Shown here: positions 1 through 6,639 of the stretch, piece by piece
Numbering within the stretch: the stretch's first letter is position 1
How the letters are laid out: every line of letters starts with the position of its first letter
From: Oligella ureolytica DSM 18253
Lineage (GTDB): Bacteria > Pseudomonadota > Gammaproteobacteria > Burkholderiales > Burkholderiaceae_B
Direction of reading: 5' to 3'
DNA length: 37,327 nt
Assembly (NCBI RefSeq): GCF_000373745.1
Contig: NZ_KB892298.1
Span: forward strand, 1 to 37,327
Notes under the pieces: model-generated
What the model was told of the DNA's origin: nothing
What the model saw: the letters and a program-made list of their open reading frames with translations, nothing else
Databases searched by the model: none
Translations under genes and position numbers: made by a program

Positions 1-261
1 TCTAAGCACTATACCTCCTTGGTTAGAAGCTACGGGTTACGGCAGGAATTTATCATGCCACACTGCCCTCAACAGAATGGAATGATTGAACGTTTTATTC
101 GTACGCTCAAAGAGCAATGTGTCCATCGGCAGCGTTTTGAGAGCATACAACATGCCAATCGAGTGTTAGCGGACTGGATAGGATTTTATAACCATCAACG
201 CCCACACCAGTCCTTGGGCATGAAGTCACCCATTGAAGTCAGAGAGGCTTTAGCGGTATAA
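1..261 (+). CDS. IS3-type transposase (OrfB), C-terminal fragment
   Basis: The reading frame is open from the first base, so this is the 3' end of a gene that begins outside the window. The 86 visible residues contain the end of an rve/DDE integrase core: 'HCPQQNGMIERFIRTLKEQ' carries the last catalytic Glu, followed by the 'FYNHQRPHQSLGMKSP' tail typical of IS3-family OrfB. It would catalyse strand transfer of the element. The stop is at 259-261 and the likely element end lies about 28 bp further on. It directly abuts a decapitated Crp/Fnr gene, so the element probably inserted into that gene. Whether the transposase is intact upstream cannot be seen. Confidence 0.9.
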   Translation, partial: SKHYTSLVRSYGLRQEFIMPHCPQQNGMIERFIRTLKEQCVHRQRFESIQHANRVLADWIGFYNHQRPHQSLGMKSPIEVREALAV

Positions 262-289
262 GGTGAGCAGAAAGTGCTGGGTCATTACA
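1..289 (+). mobile_element. Right end of an IS3-family insertion sequence
   Basis: The transposase frame ends at 261. It is followed by a short non-coding end finishing 'GGTCATTACA' at 289, compatible with the TG...CA termini of IS3-family elements. Immediately beyond, at about 291, clear Crp/Fnr coding sequence begins without a start codon, which places the element/host junction at about 285-290. The other terminus and the target duplication lie outside the window, so the exact boundary is inferred. Confidence 0.6.
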
Positions 290-290
290 T

Positions 291-584
291 ATATTAGCTG
301 AGTTATCTCGTCGTTTAGATCTCAGTGAAAAGCAAACCGCCACCATCGCTACTGCCTCTATTAATGCTCGCTTAGCTGATTACTTGGTAGAGCAGGCAGA
401 ATTAATGAATTCTGATACGTATGAATTACCCATGAGTCGACGAGATCTGGCCTCCTATCTTGGCACCACACCGGAAACTGTCAGTCGCCGTCTAGGAGAG
501 TTTGAGGAGGCCGCCTGGATTGTGCAAACAGGGCAGCGCCAAATCAAAATTCTCGATTTGGACGTACTTTTATTAGTACAGTAA
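291..584 (+). pseudogene. Crp/Fnr-family regulator, 5'-truncated by IS
   Basis: The frame is open from just after the IS end to the stop at 582-584 and encodes about 97 residues. They match the C-terminal half of a Crp/Fnr regulator: the end of the dimerisation helix ('ILAELSRRLDLSEKQ') and then a winged helix-turn-helix with 'MSRRDLASYLGTTPETVSR'. The recognition helix 'ETVSRRL' has the E-x-x-S-R pattern of Fnr/FixK-type proteins. The cyclic-nucleotide-binding-like sensor domain is missing, presumably separated by the IS insertion. An internal TTG (384) or ATG (405) could start a DNA-binding-only fragment, but no good ribosome binding site supports that. It is most likely a non-functional remnant. 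Confidence 0.75.
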
Positions 585-603
585 TAGGAGGTAATTAATT
601 ATC

Positions 604-1065
604 ATGAAGCAATTGGAACTACTTATACCACCTCCTGTTATTGTTTTATTAAGTGGGCTTCTAATGTGGTTGTTAGCGCAACTTTTCCCTGTATTAAATG
701 GTTCTTGGCCTGCGAATATTCTGATAAGCAGTCTATTTGTTGTGATTGGTCTCGCTATTGCGCTTAATGGCATCATGACATTTAAACGTGGCAAAACGAC
801 CGTCAATCCTAAGCGACCGATAGGTACGGCTCGCTTGATTAATACAGGGATTTATCGCTATAGTCGCAATCCTATGTATCTTGGTATGTTGTTTTTGCTG
901 ATGGCTTGGGCAGTGCAGCTGGGAAATATCATCTCAATCGTAGGTATCGTCTTCTACATCGCCTACATGACGAGATTTCAGATTGTGCCCGAAGAGCGTG
1001 CTCTACAAGCTAAATTCAGCGATGATTTTTTTGAGTATAAAAAGCAAGTGCGCCGCTGGTTGTAG
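604..1065 (+). CDS. Membrane-embedded isoprenylcysteine carboxyl methyltransferase-like protein
   Basis: A 153-aa protein with four predicted hydrophobic segments (about 7-29, 38-58, 87-106 and 108-125). The C-terminal signature of the ICMT/phospholipid methyltransferase superfamily is visible: 'GIYRYSRNPMYLG' at about 81-93 and then a downstream E-E pair ('VPEERAL') with 'F..YKKQVRRWL' at the end. Such small bacterial proteins are SAM-dependent integral membrane methyltransferases whose substrates are mostly unknown. A strong ribosome binding site (AGGAGG, about 587-592) precedes the ATG. The gene follows the truncated Crp/Fnr remnant by 19 bp and may once have been co-transcribed with it. 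The gene looks intact. Confidence 0.8.
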   Translation: MKQLELLIPPPVIVLLSGLLMWLLAQLFPVLNGSWPANILISSLFVVIGLAIALNGIMTFKRGKTTVNPKRPIGTARLINTGIYRYSRNPMYLGMLFLLMAWAVQLGNIISIVGIVFYIAYMTRFQIVPEERALQAKFSDDFFEYKKQVRRWL

Positions 1066-1197
1066 TGCTGGACAGATCTCGCTCCAAGAAAATCAGTCGT
1101 ATTATCCATCGCCTTCTATGAATCGGGTCTTTATGCTTGTCTGGCTAATTCTGTTTCAATCGCTTTCAGCATGGCGTTGACCCGGGGCGGTCGGTAG

Positions 1198-1862
1198 CGG
1201 CGTGTCGGGGTAGCGCCCATGACCCACATCAGTGCTACCGCAGCCGGATTGGCTACCGATCAGATGGTGTCATATTATCGCTCTTTTGCTCAAGGTGGTT
1301 TTGGATTAATTATCACCGAAGGTCTCTATACGGATGACAGGCACAGTCTCGGATATATTTTTCAGCCCGGAATGGTCAATGATGAGCAGGAGCGCTCGTG
1401 GAGCAAAGTGGTGAATGCCGTTCATCAAACCGGTTCGAAAATCATTGCCCAGATTATGCATGCGGGAGCCCTTGTTCACTGTAATCCCTTCGGCCATGAT
1501 TCAATCGCACCTTCTGCCGTTCAGCCTAAGGGGGCAAAAGCGAAACGTATGAACGTGCCGGACCTTATCCTCTAGCGCGAAAGGCTACGAAAGAGGATGT
1601 TGCCAATGTGATTGATGGCTTTGTCATGACCGCTAGACGTGTCAAATCAGCGGGATTTGACGGTATTGAAATTCATAGTGCCAACGGCGGTTTGGGTGAC
1701 CCTGCAAGAGCAGCCGAATTGATTGCAAGCGGACAGGCCGATGTGGTGGCTCTTGGAAAAGCTGCGCTAGCCAATTACGATTGGGTTAATAAGGTTGAAG
1801 CAGGGAAAGGTTTTCCTGCTGCTTATAGAATGGATTCCGGCAATGATAAAGAACAGGATTAG
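1198..1862 (+). pseudogene. Old-yellow-enzyme (NADH:flavin oxidoreductase), degraded
   Basis: Two overlapping pieces together resemble one OYE-family flavoprotein. The first frame, from about 1198, reads 'RRVGVAPMTHISATAAG' and continues to 'AQIMHAGALVHCN', with the family's H-x-G motif, until a stop at 1573-1575. Homology then resumes in another frame at about 1548 ('YERAGPYPLARKATKEDV'), through 'GFDGIEIHSANG'. It jumps directly to the family's C-terminal 'DPARAAELIASGQADVVALG', so the central barrel (roughly 120-150 residues) is deleted. There is no proper start: the frame is closed by TAG at 1195. With one frameshift, one large deletion and a missing 5' end, no functional enzyme is expected. 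Confidence 0.85.
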
Positions 1863-1940
1863 TAATATTCTTTATCCTATAAAAGCATGTGATGTAAGTG
1901 TTGGCATGGAGGGTGCTATACCGGATTTAAAAGGTAGTTA

Positions 1941-2015
1941 TGGCGTCACCGACAGGAATCGAACCTGTATCGAGAGCTTCGGAAACTCTAATTCTATCCA
2001 TTGAACTACGGTGAC
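1941..2015 (-). tRNA. tRNA-Arg (anticodon CCG)
   Basis: Read on the minus strand, a complete cloverleaf can be folded. The acceptor GTCACCG pairs with CGGTGAC, with discriminator G and an encoded CCA. The D arm is GTTC/GAAT, the anticodon stem AGAGT/GCTCT with loop TTCCGAA, and the T arm ACAGG-TTCGATT-CCTGT. The anticodon CCG reads the arginine codon CGG. It stands alone between the OYE remnant and the cytochrome gene and is oriented opposite to both. Confidence 0.95.
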
Positions 2016-2224
2016 GAGAATGATGAGCAGCTATTTTAGCTCATTTAATCGTTAAGTTTAAGGAAACAATGCGGATTTTATATTAGATTTTTATTTTCAC
2101 TTAGCGACTTCGTAATAATGGTTTTTCCTATAAGTCCTTATATGTCAAAAACTCGTTAATAAAGAATTAAAATTTGTGGGGATATAGTTATAATGTAGCG
2201 ATGAGAGAAGAGAGGTAGGATTAT

Positions 2225-2253
2225 TTTAAGTCTTTAAGTCTTTAAGTCTTTAA
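2225..2253. repeat. 8-bp tandem repeat (TTTAAGTC)
   Basis: Three perfect copies of TTTAAGTC followed by a partial TTTAA lie about 60 bp upstream of the cytochrome c start, in a 300-bp non-coding stretch (2016-2314) that otherwise shows only AT-rich sequence. Such short direct repeats in a 5' region can slip and change promoter or leader spacing; no function is demonstrated. Confidence 0.7.
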
Positions 2254-2314
2254 CCTTTAAAGCTACTTATTACTAGTGCCTATTTATTTTTGTAATATCA
2301 AAGGGAAAATGCAT

Positions 2315-3049
2315 ATGAGTTCCACCGGTCAGCAAGGGCCTAAAACACCCGGACAAATGTTAAAAATCGGATCGTCTGTAGTGATTGTGCCGATTATCGT
2401 ACTTATTTTTTTAATTAAAATGAATTTAGGTAGTGGCGGTGTGGATAGAGCTTCCATGGCACCCGAGATGGTGTTGTCTCGTATTGCTCCGGTTGCTTTG
2501 TATAATACCGGTGCGCCATTGCCTGAGCCTCAACGCGCAGTTGCGTTAACCGGGGAGCAAGTATATAACCGTCTCTGTATGACCTGTCATGATTCCGGTC
2601 TAAATGATTCGCCAATCAAGGGTAATGCTGAACAATGGGCCCCACGTATTGCTCAGGGTGCTGATGTTCTATTTAAACACTCTTTAGAAGGCTTTAATGC
2701 AATGCCTGCCAAGGGTGGCGACGCCAGCTTATCTGACGAAGAAGTCAAAAATGCGGTTGTCTTTATGGTTAACGCATCAGGCGGTAATATTTCTGTGGGC
2801 GAGAGTGGTGGCGATGCCGCTGAATCGGCTGAAGAAGCACCGGCTGAGGTAGCCCCAGCGGCAGCAGAAGAAGCGCCAGCTGAAGAAGCAACTCAGGCAG
2901 AAGAACCTGCTCCAGCTGCTGAAGAGTCTGACGCACCGGCTGAATCTGAAGCTCCAGAAACTAAGCCTGCAGATGATACTCCAGAGGCATCTGAAACAAC
3001 AGAAGAAGCACCATTAAATCAACAAGTGCCTACACAAGAAAGTGTTTAA
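2315..3049 (+). CDS. Membrane-anchored class I cytochrome c with acidic Ala/Glu/Pro tail
   Basis: A 244-aa protein when started at ATG 2315, which lies 8 bp after an AAGGGA ribosome binding site; ATG 2309 and GTG 2276 are alternatives. One N-terminal membrane helix (about 21-36) is followed by a single c-type haem domain. Its CxxCH is C88-M-T-C91-H92 and the likely axial Met is M130 in 'FNAMPAKGG', as in cytochrome c5/c555-type domains. It would face the periplasm and carry electrons between respiratory complexes. From about residue 157 an unusual tail of nearly 90 residues, rich in Ala, Glu and Pro, extends to the C-terminus. The gene appears to be a single transcription unit, closed by the inverted repeat at 3136-3176. 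Confidence 0.88.
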   Translation: MSSTGQQGPKTPGQMLKIGSSVVIVPIIVLIFLIKMNLGSGGVDRASMAPEMVLSRIAPVALYNTGAPLPEPQRAVALTGEQVYNRLCMTCHDSGLNDSPIKGNAEQWAPRIAQGADVLFKHSLEGFNAMPAKGGDASLSDEEVKNAVVFMVNASGGNISVGESGGDAAESAEEAPAEVAPAAAEEAPAEEATQAEEPAPAAEESDAPAESEAPETKPADDTPEASETTEEAPLNQQVPTQESV

Positions 3050-3135
3050 TCTGCTGTTAATTCAAGCAAAGCGGCAGGCAGCACAAAACGATAACTAAAT
3101 ATTTAACCATCGGCTTTGTGTTAACACCTTAAAAT

Positions 3136-3176
3136 TAAGCTCAAGAGTGACCAATACTATACGACTCTTGAGCTTA
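3136..3176 (+). terminator. Hairpin terminator after cytochrome c gene
   Basis: A perfect 13-bp inverted repeat (TAAGCTCAAGAGT / ACTCTTGAGCTTA) with a 15-nt loop is followed by TATTTTG. It lies 87 bp after the cytochrome stop. The U tract is short, so termination may be partial. Confidence 0.65.
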
Positions 3177-3220
3177 TATTTTGTTAAAGCACACTATAAA
3201 GCAGTGGACCTATGGTGCTG

Positions 3221-3250
3221 ATTAACAAGATTTTTGCTAGTCTTGTTAAT
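3221..3250. repeat. Perfect 10-bp inverted repeat, possible operator or second terminator
   Basis: ATTAACAAGA and TCTTGTTAAT are exact inverse complements separated by 10 nt. The repeat sits 74 bp upstream of the coiled-coil/zapA pair in the 274-bp gap after the cytochrome gene. There is no U tract after it on either strand, so an operator or RNA structural element is as likely as a terminator. Confidence 0.45.
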
Positions 3251-3323
3251 GCCACTTTGCACTGCCGAAAGGTTCAGTTAAACTAATAGGCGAATTGCTT
3301 ATTTAATTTTTAAGACATCTATT

Positions 3324-3737
3324 ATGTTACAAGACCTTGATCAATTGACCGCCCGTGTCGAGTTGCTAGTTCAGCTGAGTGAGCGCTTAGCGACTGATCG
3401 TGATGAGCTCAATCAACAGATTGAAGCGCTTCATACCCAATTATCTGATACGCAGAGTCAGCTTGCCAGCAAGAGCGAAGAGCATCAGAGCTTAACTGCT
3501 GAATTGGCCCAAGCGACGCAATCTGCACAAAGCGAACAGCAGCAGATAAGAGCTGAAAATCAGCAACTAAAGCAGCAACTTGACTTGAGTCAGTCGGAGC
3601 TAAATTCCGCAAAAGCAGAGTTGCAGCAGCTAAGAGCTCGTTCAGAGCAATTAAAATCCGGTGTTAATCAAGCTAAAGAGCGTGTTGCCCATGTCTTAGC
3701 TAATATACCGGGCGGTGTTACGCAGGGAGAGGCCTAA
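3324..3737 (+). CDS. Coiled-coil protein in zapA operon (ZapB-like)
   Basis: A 137-aa protein that is almost entirely Gln/Glu/Leu-rich heptad sequence from about residue 3 to 120, without signal peptide or enzyme motif. Its stop overlaps the zapA start as TAATG, so the two are probably translationally coupled. Small coiled-coil proteins encoded just upstream of zapA in proteobacteria are thought to act with ZapA at the FtsZ ring, much as ZapB does. That role is inferred from context and architecture, not from a diagnostic motif. No clear ribosome binding site is seen before the ATG. Confidence 0.7.
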   Translation: MLQDLDQLTARVELLVQLSERLATDRDELNQQIEALHTQLSDTQSQLASKSEEHQSLTAELAQATQSAQSEQQQIRAENQQLKQQLDLSQSELNSAKAELQQLRARSEQLKSGVNQAKERVAHVLANIPGGVTQGEA

Positions 3738-4039
3738 TGGAGCATTTAGAAGTAACCATCTTAGACAAAGAACTGACCTTGGCTTGTGAGCCTAGCGAAA
3801 AAGAAAAGCTCTTGGCGGCGGTTAAGCAGGCCAATGATCTGATGACATTAATTAAGCAATCAGCCGGCAATATGAATAACGAGCGAGTCGCCTTGATGGC
3901 GTGTATTCAGTTGTCATCTCAGCTGCTTTCTTCTGAGTCTACAGAGGGGCCATTCCAGGGTGTGTCATATGGCGATTATAAAAATAAAGTTGACCATATT
4001 AATGCCCTCCTGGATGATGGAATTAATCGCTTAAAGTAG
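3737..4039 (+). CDS. zapA: Cell division protein ZapA
   Basis: A 100-aa protein with the ZapA layout. An N-terminal globular part begins 'MEHLEVTILDKELTLACEP', where Z-ring-associated proteins of this family carry a short beta-hairpin core. It is followed by the helix 'EKEKLLAAVKQANDLM' and a long C-terminal helix around 'NNERVALMACIQLSSQLL'. ZapA binds FtsZ and cross-links protofilaments at midcell. Its neighbours strengthen the call: a coupled coiled-coil gene upstream and 6S RNA about 100 bp downstream, the arrangement common in beta- and gammaproteobacteria. Confidence 0.9.
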   Translation: MEHLEVTILDKELTLACEPSEKEKLLAAVKQANDLMTLIKQSAGNMNNERVALMACIQLSSQLLSSESTEGPFQGVSYGDYKNKVDHINALLDDGINRLK

Positions 4040-4083
4040 TCTTTATTTGATGAGCTATGCTGCTTTTGAATAAAGTTTTTGTC

Positions 4084-4112
4084 TTTAAATAGCCTCTATA
4101 AAGTGCTATACT
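4084..4112 (+). promoter_or_regulatory. Candidate sigma-70 promoter of 6S RNA
   Basis: TATACT at 4107-4112 is a good -10 element. TTTAAA at 4084-4089, 17 bp upstream, is a weak -35. The predicted start, near 4119, lies just ahead of the 6S RNA body. A small hairpin (AAAGCA...TGCTTT, about 4122-4137) follows and would form part of a 5' leader if this is the true start. Confidence 0.45.
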
Positions 4113-4142
4113 AAGTTAAACAAAGCAGCATTGCTTTAAAAG

Positions 4143-4325
4143 CTTTCCTGCGATATTCGTGACCTTGGTCTTTCATCTCTTACCGATGCTTATGGCTAAG
4201 GCAGTTAGTTCAGGTGCAGGAGTGAACCTCTCTTTGTCAGAGGATCCCAGAGCGCCATTACGAACCGACCGCCAACTTGAACTTTTTGGGTTCGAGATGC
4301 CGACCTAGACGGTATCGCGGGTAAT
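4143..4325 (+). ncRNA. ssrS: 6S RNA
   Basis: The stretch between zapA and the next gene has 6S RNA character. The closing stem CCTGCGATA (4147-4155) pairs perfectly with TATCGCGGG (4313-4321), and the flanking bases extend it imperfectly. Inside lie largely self-complementary arms around a central open region. It is about 180 nt long and immediately follows zapA, the conserved location of ssrS. 6S RNA mimics an open promoter and sequesters sigma-70 RNA polymerase in stationary phase. The exact ends are approximate. The terminator at 4333-4373 follows directly. Confidence 0.85.
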
Positions 4326-4332
4326 TTCTCCC

Positions 4333-4373
4333 AAAGATTTCAATACTTCTCAAGTAAGTATTGAAATCTTTTC
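4333..4373 (+). terminator. Strong intrinsic terminator after 6S RNA
   Basis: A perfect 16-bp stem (AAAGATTTCAATACTT, 4333-4348; AAGTATTGAAATCTTT, 4356-4371) with a 7-nt loop runs into TTCTT. It lies right after the 6S RNA body and should separate it from the downstream methyltransferase gene. Confidence 0.85.
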
Positions 4374-4422
4374 TTATCCAAACTCCATGCATTTTCTTCT
4401 ATGCCGTTCCGGAGCTCTCGCC

Positions 4423-5034
4423 ATGAATAATTTACAAGACAATATTTGGAATCAGCGTTTCAGCGGTAAGGAGTATTACTATGGGCTAGAAGCTAATGGC
4501 TTCTTAAAAGCAGCCAGCGCACATATTCCCAAAGGCAGTTCAGTTATCTCTCTGGGTGAGGGAGAGGGTCGTAATTCAGTTTTTTTAGCTGAGCAGGGAC
4601 ATCGCGTGACCGCGGTTGATATTGCTTTATCCGGTTTAAAAAAGACAGCAGAGCTGGCCACCAAGCGTGGTGTCAAGGTGTTGACGGAGCATGCTGACTT
4701 GAGTGCTTATGAGTTGGCAGAGAGCGCTTGGGGTGCGGTGATTAATATCTTTTGTCATTTGCCAAAGTCTGCTAGACAGCACGCACATCAGCAGGTCAAA
4801 AAGGGCTTGCAGGCGGGTGGAGTGTTTATTTTTGAGTGTTACAGTACAGAGCAATTAGCTTTTGGTACGGGCGGACCTAAAGATATTAATCTGCTCTATA
4901 CGGCTGAGGAGTTGCAGCAGGATTTTGCCGAATTGGAGATTCTTCACTTGGCTAAAGTTGAGCGAGAAATTCATGAGGGTCAAGGTCATACCGGCATGTC
5001 ATCGGTGATTCAGTTTATTGCTCGCAAACCATAG
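4423..5034 (+). CDS. Class I SAM-dependent methyltransferase (TehB-like)
   Basis: A 203-aa cytosolic protein started at ATG 4423, 8 bp after GGAG; the frame is open further upstream, but those starts fall against the 6S terminator. The SAM-binding motif I is 'VISLGEGEGRNSVFLA' and motif II is 'VTAVDIA'. Aromatic and Gly-rich segments follow ('QAGGVFIFECYS'). The 'GEGEGRN' form groups it with small TehB/thiopurine-type methyltransferases, whose substrates range from oxyanions to small thiols. The substrate cannot be read from sequence. In many relatives fthC (ygfA) follows 6S RNA; here this methyltransferase occupies that place. Confidence 0.8.
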   Translation: MNNLQDNIWNQRFSGKEYYYGLEANGFLKAASAHIPKGSSVISLGEGEGRNSVFLAEQGHRVTAVDIALSGLKKTAELATKRGVKVLTEHADLSAYELAESAWGAVINIFCHLPKSARQHAHQQVKKGLQAGGVFIFECYSTEQLAFGTGGPKDINLLYTAEELQQDFAELEILHLAKVEREIHEGQGHTGMSSVIQFIARKP

Positions 5035-5121
5035 CCCCTATAACCTATACTCCGCCAATTTTTATCGAACTAATCGCGCTTTAGCTCACTCTAAGAATAA
5101 CGAATGTAAAAAGGAGGAATT

Positions 5122-5874
5122 ATGAAGCGATTACGATATGCGGTTTTATTGCCCGTAGTGTTATCGGGTACCTTGGCTTTTGCTCAGACAGATGTTGAAT
5201 CTCAGCGTTTGTTTAGACCCGAACCGGAATCTTTTGTGCGTGTTGGGGCCGAGGCTTATCGCGAGGTACGCGAAGATAGAGCAAATGTGACGCTGACTAA
5301 GCAGTTGGATGGTGGGGACCAACGTGAATTGCTACGAGAGATTAATCTAGCCATGCGCAATGTGGTTGAACTGGGCAAAAACAATGGCGAACTGGAATTA
5401 GAAACAGGTAATTACGCTATCCAGCGTAACGTTCATTATAAAAAAGATACAAAAGAAATAGAAAAAATCACTTACACTGCGACAGGTCAAGTCATCGTGC
5501 GTTCACAAAACTTTGATGAGCTTTTGACCTTTGTTGAAGCAGCGCATGAGGATAGGTTGGTCGGTGATATCCGTTTTGATCTGTCGACGGACTTGCGCCG
5601 AGAAGTTGAGAAGGAAATCCTCCAAGAGGCGATAGCTGCTTTCCGGACAAAGGCAGATACGATTGCCGAGGGCCTAGGTTACACGGGTTTTGAAGTTAGA
5701 AATATTGAGGTCAAAGACTCCGAATCCGGAGTGGTTGTTCGACCTATGCGGGCTGCTACCATGTCACTTAGTAGGGCGGCTGACGCGACACCGTCACCCA
5801 GTGCAGCACCTCCATTAGAAGGGGGCAAACAAAAGGTTAGCGTTTCTGTCTCCGGTCAGGTTGTTCTGAAGTAA
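5122..5874 (+). CDS. SIMPL-domain (DUF541) periplasmic protein 1
   Basis: A 250-aa protein with a Sec signal peptide (basic 'MKRLRY', hydrophobic core, likely cleavage after 'LAFA' at about residue 21) and a strong AAGGAGG ribosome binding site. The mature part follows the SIMPL/DUF541 pattern: an early 'GAEAYREVREDRANVTLT' strand, a central 'YAIQRNVHYKKDTKE' to 'YTATGQVIV' repeat, and a C-terminal 'VSVSVSGQVVL'. Family members are periplasmic or outer-membrane-associated and have been linked to stress tolerance, but their molecular function is not defined. The next gene encodes a clear paralogue 24 bp downstream, so the pair is probably an operon produced by tandem duplication. Confidence 0.85.
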   Translation: MKRLRYAVLLPVVLSGTLAFAQTDVESQRLFRPEPESFVRVGAEAYREVREDRANVTLTKQLDGGDQRELLREINLAMRNVVELGKNNGELELETGNYAIQRNVHYKKDTKEIEKITYTATGQVIVRSQNFDELLTFVEAAHEDRLVGDIRFDLSTDLRREVEKEILQEAIAAFRTKADTIAEGLGYTGFEVRNIEVKDSESGVVVRPMRAATMSLSRAADATPSPSAAPPLEGGKQKVSVSVSGQVVLK

Positions 5875-5898
5875 TTTAATTTCCCATAGGATAAACAC

Positions 5899-6639
5899 AT
5901 GAAAATTCGTCACTTAGCTTTTTTATTACCCGCTCTGTTTGCCACTCAACTAAGTTTTGCTCAACAAAGTGAGGGCTCAGTTGCGTCTCATAGCGCTGAC
6001 AGCCGACCGGTGATTAATTTGTCGGCTGATGCTTATAGAGAGGTGCAGCAGGATCGTGTGATGTTAACTTTATCAAGAGAGGAGCGAGGCGAAGAGGCTA
6101 AAGCGGTCGCTGACAAAGTAAATCAAGCGATTAATGCGGTGATGGAGAGTGGTAAGGGTAATGACAAGCTGGAGTTAAAAACCGGTAGTTATAATCTTTG
6201 GCCACAGCAAGAGTACGATGCAGAGGGTAAAAGAATCGCTAAAACGACGTATGTCGCTCGTGGTGAGGTAATTGTCAGCTCAGTCGATATGGTGGAAGCG
6301 ACACGATTTATTGAAGCGGTCAGTGAGCAAATGAATTTATCTAATATTGCTTTTGAGCTGACCAGTGAGGTGCGTCGTAATATTGAAAATGAGATTCGTG
6401 CGGAGGCGATTCAAACTTTCCAAGAAAAAGCGCGTGCCGTATCTCGAGAGTTCGGCTTTGACAATTACGATATTAAGTATGTGCAGCTAAGAGATTCCAC
6501 TAATAATATGTCACCTGTGCCACGCTTTAGCATGGCTCAGGCTGAGATGGCTCAATCGGCTAAGTTTTCCGGCCCTGAATTAGAGGCGGGTAAAGAGCGA
6601 GTCACCATTAGTTTGACGGGTGAGATCGCTTTATACTAA
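5899..6639 (+). CDS. SIMPL-domain (DUF541) periplasmic protein 2
   Basis: A 246-aa paralogue of the preceding protein with its own signal peptide (cleavage probably after 'QLSFA', about residue 21). Aligned blocks include '[18 protein letters not shown]', '[15 protein letters not shown]', '[12 protein letters not shown]', '[18 protein letters not shown]' and the terminal '[12 protein letters not shown]'. Similarity to the neighbour is moderate, so the duplication is not recent. The 3' end overlaps the convergent lgt gene by 32 bp. The two SIMPL proteins may form mixed assemblies, but this is inference. Confidence 0.85.
   Translation: MKIRHLAFLLPALFATQLSFAQQSEGSVASHSADSRPVINLSADAYREVQQDRVMLTLSREERGEEAKAVADKVNQAINAVMESGKGNDKLELKTGSYNLWPQQEYDAEGKRIAKTTYVARGEVIVSSVDMVEATRFIEAVSEQMNLSNIAFELTSEVRRNIENEIRAEAIQTFQEKARAVSREFGFDNYDIKYVQLRDSTNNMSPVPRFSMAQAEMAQSAKFSGPELEAGKERVTISLTGEIALY

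Noticed and set aside
384-584. A free-standing 66-aa DNA-binding protein from TTG 384
   Set aside because: Homology continues upstream of this codon to the IS junction and no ribosome binding site is present, so it is better read as part of a truncated Crp/Fnr gene.
983-1180. 65-codon frame overlapping the end of the ICMT-like gene
   Set aside because: Low-complexity reading of the other frame with no homology and no ribosome binding site.
1131-1218. Minus-strand fragment ending 'RRYRPPRVNAMLKAIETELARQA', resembling the C-terminus of a helix-turn-helix regulator
   Set aside because: Only about 25 residues are plausible and the frame runs into antisense of the OYE remnant; too short to assign, though it could be a gene relic at the rearrangement junction.
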